Shown here: piece after piece, positions 59,223 to 64,000 of the stretch | How the letters are laid out: each line of letters begins with the position of its first letter | Numbering within the stretch: position 1 is the first letter of the stretch | Assembly: GCA_017577945.1 (NCBI GenBank) | Contig: PKQS01000008.1 | Location: 186,001 to 250,000 of the forward strand | DNA length: 64,000 nt | Origin: Bacillota bacterium | Lineage (GTDB): Bacteria; Bacillota; Limnochordia; Limnochordales; ZCTH02-B6 | Direction: 5' to 3' | Program-made: the position numbers and the translations under genes | Notes under the pieces: model-generated | The model's database searches: none | What the model was told of the DNA's origin: nothing | Seen by the model: the letters and a program-made list of their open reading frames with translations, nothing else

Positions 59223-59496
59223 CACCTGCGGCGGGCTGGCGCGGCTGAGGCAGCGGGCCGGGGCGGCGGGGCGGCTCGGCTGAGGGGCGGGGCCGCGCGG
59301 CCGAGGTGACGACGAGGTGCCGCGGCCGCACTGCGAGACGAGCCGCGCGGGGGCGCCGGACCAGCAGCGCGGGGGCGCCGAGCGGGGGCAACGAGAGGAC
59401 TCGGCGGCTTCAAGCCGTAACGGCGGTTCGGGCAGGATAAGGCCTTGGGCGCGGGGCGGCAAGAGGGTTGGCGGGAGAACAGAAAGGAGGGGCGCG
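59223..59496 (+). repeat. GC-rich intergenic region with a 14-bp direct repeat
   Basis: No gene is supported in this 274-nt gap between the two permeases, which is long for such an operon. It has the sequence GCGCGGGGGCGCCG twice (59345-59358 and 59367-59380, 22 nt apart) and is nearly pure G/C around 59270-59400. It may separate the two permease genes into different transcripts. Confidence 0.5.
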
Positions 59497-60441
59497 ATGA
59501 GCGACCGCAACGGCGAATTGGCGCAGCTGGAGGCGGAAGTGCGGCGCACGCGGCGGCGCCAGCGGCTGCTGTTGTACGTGTCCGCGGCGGTGCTGCTGGC
59601 CATGGCGGCGGCCGCCGTGTTCGCGCCCCTCGTGAGTCCCCACGACCCGCTCCGGCAAAATATCTTCCTGCGCCTGCGGCCGCCGTTTTGGATGGAAGGA
59701 GGCAGCGCCGAGCACCTGCTCGGCACCGACGCGCTGGGGCGAGATCTGCTGAGCCGCATTCTTTACGGGGCGCGCACGTCGCTGACCGTGGGCGTGCTGT
59801 CGGTGCTGCTTGGCGGCGCCGTCGGCGTCCTGCTGGGACTTCTGGCCGGCTACAAGCAAGGCGCCGTCGACTTGCTGCTGGGGCGCCTGGCCGACATCCA
59901 GCAGACGCTGCCTTTCATCGTGCTCATCTTGGCGCTGGTGGCCGTGCTCGGACCGTCCAAGGCCAACTTGATCCTCGTCGTCGGCCTCGGTTCGTGGGTC
60001 TACTATTACCGCATCGTGCGCGGCGAAGTCGCGGCCGTGCGTGAACGGCCGTACATCGAAGCGGCGCGGGCCCTGGGCGGATCCACGTGGCACGTCCTCT
60101 TGCGCCACGTGCTGCCCAACGTGCTCCCGTCGGTCATCGTCACCATGACGCTGTACGTGCCGCAGGTGATCCTGTACGAAGCCGCCCTCAGCTTCCTCGG
60201 CCTGGGCGTGCCGCCGCCCGAGCCGACGTGGGGCGGCATCATCGCCGAAGGGCGAGACTACGTGGAAATCGCCTGGTGGATTACGGTCTTCCCCGGCCTG
60301 GCGCTGGTAATCACGGTGCTGTGCCTCAACACGTTGGGCGAGTCGCTGCGGGATTTTCTGGACCCGCTGCAGAGCTACGCAGCGCCTGCCTCGCTTTTTC
60401 GCCCTCGCGCCGCAGCCGCTCGACGTCGCCGCCCGGAATGA
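59497..60441 (+). CDS. Peptide/nickel-type ABC transporter permease (DppC/OppC family)
   Basis: 314 aa from ATG 59497 with AAAGGAGG 6 nt upstream. It has a coiled N-terminus, a first helix (LYVSAAVLLAMAAAAVFAPL) with PHDPLRQN, then LLGTDALGRDLLSRILYGARTSL, and EAA loop YIEAARALGGSTWHVLLRHV. GLGVPPPEPTWGGIIAEGRDY completes the family pattern. The normal end is near LRDFLDP; here about 24 basic residues follow and overlap the 3' end of the opposing gene by 116 nt. Confidence 0.93.
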   Translation: MSDRNGELAQLEAEVRRTRRRQRLLLYVSAAVLLAMAAAAVFAPLVSPHDPLRQNIFLRLRPPFWMEGGSAEHLLGTDALGRDLLSRILYGARTSLTVGVLSVLLGGAVGVLLGLLAGYKQGAVDLLLGRLADIQQTLPFIVLILALVAVLGPSKANLILVVGLGSWVYYYRIVRGEVAAVRERPYIEAARALGGSTWHVLLRHVLPNVLPSVIVTMTLYVPQVILYEAALSFLGLGVPPPEPTWGGIIAEGRDYVEIAWWITVFPGLALVITVLCLNTLGESLRDFLDPLQSYAAPASLFRPRAAAARRRRPE

Positions 60442-61171
60442 CCACTTCCAGCGACAAGAGGCCCCGGTAGTTCTGCGCCCGCAGCTCGCGGACGATCTCG
60501 GCCAAATCGAGCACGCCCGTGCCCAGCGGCAGGTGGGGGCGTCCGTCGTCGGCGGCGTCGCTGGCGTGGACGTGGAAAAGGCGCGGACCGAGGCGGCGGA
60601 TGAAATCGGCGCAGAGCTGCTGGTCGCCCAGATGCGCGATGTCCAGGGTGACGCCCAGCAGCGGATGGGAAAACGGCGCGAGCGCCTGCAGCATGTCGTC
60701 CGCGGTTTTCACCGTGTGGAGGGGGTTGCGCACTTCCATATTTTCGAAGCCGATGCGCATCCCGAGGGCGTCCGCTTCCTCCAGCAGGCGCTCCAGCGCC
60801 TCCCGCTGCAGCCGTCGGTGTTCGTCCAAATCGTCCCATTGGGTCGCGACGCGGCCGGGGTGCAGCACGAACAGCTCCGCGCCTAGGTCGCGGGCTTTGC
60901 GCAAGGCGCGGATTTGCTGGCGCAGCGACTCGGCGCGGATGCCGGCGTTGGGCGACGTGATGTTCAGGTCCAGGATGGGACAGTGGACCGTGGCCGCCAG
61001 GCCCGTCTGCGCCAGGGCCCGGGCCACCCGCTCGTACTCGTTCTCATCGCCGAGCCGGTCCACGTGCTCGATCCAGATTTCCGCCGCGTCGAAGCCGGCG
61101 TCCGCAATTTTACGCACGGCTTCCGAGGCCGGATCGTTCCAGAACACCATCGTGGTCGTGCCGATGCGCAT
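60326..61171 (-). CDS. Sugar phosphate isomerase/epimerase-like TIM-barrel protein
   Basis: 281 aa from ATG 61171. AP endonuclease family 2 (xylose isomerase-like) fold: IGTTTMVFWNDPASEAVRKI, FDAAEIWIEHV, FVLHPGRVATQWDDLDEH, MRIGFENMEV (metal Glu), GVTLDIAHLGDQQ (Asp and His), HVHASDAADDGRPH (His), and LLSLEVVIPG (Glu). The metal site looks intact. It lies antisense between permease genes and the binding protein and overlaps the upstream permease by 116 nt at the 3' ends. Sugar epimerase or a related activity is likely; the substrate is unknown. Confidence 0.9.
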   Translation of the reverse strand: MRIGTTTMVFWNDPASEAVRKIADAGFDAAEIWIEHVDRLGDENEYERVARALAQTGLAATVHCPILDLNITSPNAGIRAESLRQQIRALRKARDLGAELFVLHPGRVATQWDDLDEHRRLQREALERLLEEADALGMRIGFENMEVRNPLHTVKTADDMLQALAPFSHPLLGVTLDIAHLGDQQLCADFIRRLGPRLFHVHASDAADDGRPHLPLGTGVLDLAEIVRELRAQNYRGLLSLEVVIPGGDVERLRREGEKARQALRSSAAGPENPAATRPTC

Positions 61172-61288
61172 AGCCAAGCCTCCGTTCGGGCGACGCGCCC
61201 GCGGGCGGCGAGGCGAGGAACCGGGACGAACGTTCCTCCCCCACCGTCGCGGATTCGGTATAGTGGAAGCGAGGGGAAGGTGCAAGAC

Positions 61289-62794
61289 ATGAACCACAAA
61301 CTGCGTCGCTGGGTCGTGATTTTTGCCTTGCTGCTGGGGCTGCTGCCCGCATCGGCAGCGGCTGCGCCCAAGACGCTGATCATCGGCTTGAGCAACGAGC
61401 CAGGCGATCTGGATCCTCACTACGCGGCCCATGCGTCGGCCTTCGCCGTCGCCGAGGCGCTGTTCGACTCGCTGGTCATCGCCGACTACGACGGCCGCAT
61501 CGTGCCCCTCCTGGCCGAGTCGTGGACGGTGCTGGACGAGACCACCATCGAGTTTGTCCTGCGCCGGGACGTCGTCTTTCACAACGGCGAACCCTTCGAC
61601 GCCCGCTCGGTGAAGTTCTCCCTGGAGCGGGCCAAGGATCCCGCGAAGCAAACGGCGTTGCAGGCCGCCTTCGCCAGCGTGCGGGAGGTGGAAATCGTCG
61701 ACGACTACACCGTCCGCATCCGGCTACACGAGCCGGACAGCTCGCTGTTGTGGAATTTGACCCGGCTGGCGATGGTCCCTCCCGAGTACATCGAACGCGT
61801 GGGCGACGTGGAGTTCGGCCGCCGGCCGGTGGGGACGGGCCCCTTCCGGTTCGTGGAGTGGGTGCGGGACAGCCACGTGCTGCTCGAGGCGAATCCGGAT
61901 TACTTCCCCGGCGGGCTGAAAGGAAAGCCGCAGGTGGACAGGGTGCTGTTTCGGGTGGTGCCCGAGCGGGCCACCAGGCTGGCGGAGCTGCGCACGGGCG
62001 GGCTGCACTTGATCGAGCGGCTGTCGCCCGACGCCGTGCCGCTGGCGGAACGGGCAGGCCTGCACGTGGTGCCTGCAGACAGCGGCCGATTCTATGTGGT
62101 TTGGTTCCGTATCCGCGAGGACTCGCCGCTGGCCGACCGGCGGGTGCGGTTGGCGCTGAACTACGCGATCAACCGGGAAGCCATCGTCCAGGCCGTGTTC
62201 GGCGGGTACGCGTCGCCGCTGGCCACGCCGTTCACGCCGTCCACCTTCGGCTGGCGGCCCGACCTGGCGCCGTATCCCTATGATCCGGCCAAAGCCCGGC
62301 AGCTGCTGGCGGAGGCGGGATACGGAAACGGCCTGACGCTGACGCTAGACGTGACCACGGGCTCTGCGGAAATCGGGCAGCTCATCGCCGGCCAGCTGGC
62401 GGAGGTGGGTGTACAGGTCGTCTTGCGCCCGCTGGAGGTGTCGCTGTTCAACTCCAACTGGGTCAACCGGAAAACGGGCGACCTGCTGGGCGCCAGCTGG
62501 GGCGGCGCGGGCGACCCGCAGGCGTACCTGGAGGCGCTCATCCACTCGCAGGGGTTCCTGAGCGGCTACGCCAATCCGCGCGCCGACGCCCTCATTGACC
62601 AGAGCGCCCGGACGCTGGACGAACAGGCGCGGCGGGAAGTCCTCTACGAGCTGCAGGAAGTGCTGTACGAGGACCCGGCCGGGATTTACTTGTGGAGCGT
62701 GGCGGACATTTACGCCTACAGCCCGCGGCTGGTGAACTGGCGGCCGCACCCGACGGACCGGCTCATCATCGGCGAGGCCACGCTGCGGGATTAA
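61289..62794 (+). CDS. Peptide-type ABC transporter substrate-binding protein (SBP family 5)
   Basis: 501 aa from ATG 61289, with GAGGGGAAGG upstream. A signal peptide (1-26, [18 protein letters not shown]) has no lipobox Cys. The SBP_bac_5 signatures are [73 protein letters not shown] and [20 protein letters not shown]. It belongs with the two permeases but is separated by the antisense TIM-barrel gene and so likely has its own promoter (a TATAGT lies at 61260-61265). Its 3' end overlaps aroC by 29 nt. Confidence 0.94.
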   Translation: MNHKLRRWVVIFALLLGLLPASAAAAPKTLIIGLSNEPGDLDPHYAAHASAFAVAEALFDSLVIADYDGRIVPLLAESWTVLDETTIEFVLRRDVVFHNGEPFDARSVKFSLERAKDPAKQTALQAAFASVREVEIVDDYTVRIRLHEPDSSLLWNLTRLAMVPPEYIERVGDVEFGRRPVGTGPFRFVEWVRDSHVLLEANPDYFPGGLKGKPQVDRVLFRVVPERATRLAELRTGGLHLIERLSPDAVPLAERAGLHVVPADSGRFYVVWFRIREDSPLADRRVRLALNYAINREAIVQAVFGGYASPLATPFTPSTFGWRPDLAPYPYDPAKARQLLAEAGYGNGLTLTLDVTTGSAEIGQLIAGQLAEVGVQVVLRPLEVSLFNSNWVNRKTGDLLGASWGGAGDPQAYLEALIHSQGFLSGYANPRADALIDQSARTLDEQARREVLYELQEVLYEDPAGIYLWSVADIYAYSPRLVNWRPHPTDRLIIGEATLRD

Positions 62795-64000
62795 CGAACC
62801 CCCGCCGGGCCAGGTCGGCCACGAAGGCGTCGTAGCTGCGGCGCATTTCGCTCAGCGAGTCGCCGCCGAACTTTTCCAGCATGGCCCGGGCCAGTTCGAA
62901 GGCCACGGCGGCTTCGGCCACCACGGCGGCGGCGGGCACGGCCGTTACATCCGAGCGCTCGATGGCGGCGGTGGCAGGCGTTCGGGTCGCCATGTCCACC
63001 GACGGCAGCGGCGTGTACAAGGTCGCCAGCGGCTTCATGGCCGCCCGCACCACGATGGGTTGGCCGTTGGACATGCCGCCTTCGATTCCGCCGGCCCGGT
63101 TGGTCGCGCGGTGGATGCCGCGCGCCTCGTCGACGAAAATCGCGTCGTGGACCTGAGAGCCGAAAAGACCGGCGGCTGCGAAGCCCAGCCCTATCTCCAC
63201 GCCTTTGATGGCTTGAATGCTCATCACGGCCGCGGCGAGGCGGGCGTCCAGCTTGCGGTCCCAGTGCACGTGGCTGCCCAGCCCCGGCGGCACGCCCCAA
63301 GCCACCACTTCGAACACGCCGCCCAAGGTCTCGCCTTTCGCCTTGGCTTCGTCGATCACCGCCACCATCGCTTGCTCGGCGGTGGGGTCCAGGCAGCGCA
63401 CGGGCGAAGCGTCGGCGCGGGCCAAGTCCTCCGGAGAAGGCGGCTCTTGGCCGCGACGGGCCGCGACGACGGGACCGATCTGCACCACGTGGGAGCCGAC
63501 GACGATGCCGAACTGCTCCACGAGCGCCCGGGCCACGGCGCCGGCCGCGACCCGCATGGCCGTTTCCCGCGCACTGGCTCGCTCCAGCACGTTGCGCGCG
63601 TCGTCGAAGCCGTACTTGAGCATCCCCGGCAAGTCCGCGTGTCCCGGGCGGGGGCAAGTCACCGGGCGCAGGCGCCAGTCGCCTTCGCCGCGGGCTTCGC
63701 CGGTTGTTCTTGCCGCGTCCGGGGGCTCGATGGCCATGGCCTGCCGCCAGCGGTCCCAGTCCCGGTTACGGATGAGGAGGGCGATGGGGCTGCCAAGCGT
63801 TTGGCCGTGGCGCACGCCGGACAAAATTTCGACTTCGTCGGTCTCGATTTGCATGCGGCGGCCACGGCCGTAGCCTAGCATGCGGCGGCGCAGCTGGCGC
63901 TGGATGTCGGCGGCCGTGAGCGGCACGCCGGCGGGCATGCCCTCGACGATGGCGGTCAGGGCGGGTCCGTGGGACTCGCCGGCGGTCAGAAAGCGCAGTG
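62766..64000 (-). CDS. aroC: Chorismate synthase (5' partial)
   Basis: Converts EPSP to chorismate with reduced FMN at the end of the shikimate pathway. The gene runs leftward and its start lies at or just beyond the right edge: the last bases encode [20 protein letters not shown] in frame. The FMN motif [64 protein letters not shown] and [14 protein letters not shown] are clear family signatures. About 410 codons are visible, near full length. Its end overlaps the binding-protein gene by 29 nt. Confidence 0.96.
   Translation of the reverse strand, partial: LRFLTAGESHGPALTAIVEGMPAGVPLTAADIQRQLRRRMLGYGRGRRMQIETDEVEILSGVRHGQTLGSPIALLIRNRDWDRWRQAMAIEPPDAARTTGEARGEGDWRLRPVTCPRPGHADLPGMLKYGFDDARNVLERASARETAMRVAAGAVARALVEQFGIVVGSHVVQIGPVVAARRGQEPPSPEDLARADASPVRCLDPTAEQAMVAVIDEAKAKGETLGGVFEVVAWGVPPGLGSHVHWDRKLDARLAAAVMSIQAIKGVEIGLGFAAAGLFGSQVHDAIFVDEARGIHRATNRAGGIEGGMSNGQPIVVRAAMKPLATLYTPLPSVDMATRTPATAAIERSDVTAVPAAAVVAEAAVAFELARAMLEKFGGDSLSEMRRSYDAFVADLARRGFVNPAAWPRR

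Noticed and set aside
60326..60441. Possible frameshift at the 116-nt convergent overlap of permease and TIM-barrel genes
   Set aside because: Both frames stay open to good stop codons and both proteins have intact family cores. The extra tail of the permease explains the overlap.

Overview
The window reads as chromosomal DNA of a high-GC, endospore-forming member of the Bacillota. It carries sporulation genes (spoVT, spoIID, yabP, yabQ, a cwlD-like amidase) in the mfd-spoVT-mazG-hup-yabPQ-divIC-yabR order typical of the clade, strong Shine-Dalgarno sites (AAAGGAGG type), many GTG/TTG starts and CCA-encoding tRNAs. DUF501, gamma-alpha fused 2-oxoacid:ferredoxin oxidoreductase genes and tryptophanase fit deep-branching high-GC lineages (the Symbiobacterium / Thermaerobacter / Limnochorda neighbourhood), but the sequence alone does not fix the genus. 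Two solute-binding proteins have plain signal peptides without a lipobox, which would fit a diderm envelope.

Layout. 1-9.6 kb: mfd (5' end outside the window), spoVT, hup-mazG (minus strand), spoIID-yabP-yabQ-divIC, yabR behind a consensus vegetative promoter, then DUF501 overlapping ppx/gppA. 9.6-14.2 kb: tRNA-Leu(UAA), an acyl-CoA thioesterase, a secreted unknown, pit with its DUF47/PhoU-like partner, a gamma-glutamylcyclotransferase-like protein, and the cwlD-like amidase. 14.4-20.3 kb: trkA-trkH potassium uptake, an unknown protein with a C-terminal TetR-like helix-turn-helix, ispH, a tRNA cluster (fMet, Met, Lys), and a cation-diffusion efflux protein. 20.5-34.3 kb: msrB, mscL, a VanW protein, a D-threonine-aldolase-like PLP enzyme, a penicillin-acylase family hydrolase, a complete branched-chain amino acid ABC importer (livJHMGF), then an M28 peptidase with membrane helices inside its catalytic domain and a membrane protein beside it. 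34.3-47.1 kb: a small MazG-like protein, korAB with a divergent LysR regulator, a DUF2600 terpene synthase, an unknown protein divergent from a NarL-type two-component system, an ABC-F protein, an orphan ParA and tryptophanase. 47.2-64 kb: an ABC-2 exporter with a long leader, an ITPase-like protein, a TPP enzyme, a heme-copper-oxidase-like membrane protein that lacks the expected histidines, gamma-glutamyltransferase, a catalytically dead-looking NlpC/P60 protein, a HAD phosphatase, a peptide-type ABC importer without ATPases that is interrupted by an antisense TIM-barrel gene, and aroC running off the right edge.

Physiology. Amino acid and peptide metabolism dominates: liv and opp/dpp-type importers, an acylase, GGT, an M28 peptidase, tryptophanase and ferredoxin-linked oxoacid oxidation. 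This suggests growth on proteinaceous substrate. No insertion sequence, prophage, CRISPR array or rRNA was seen. The most unusual items are two apparent pseudo-enzymes (the oxidase-like subunit at 52928-54343 and the NlpC/P60 protein at 56381-57172) and the ABC exporter leader at 50026-50464, which contains a well-positioned 29-codon leader reading frame overlapping a perfect hairpin.
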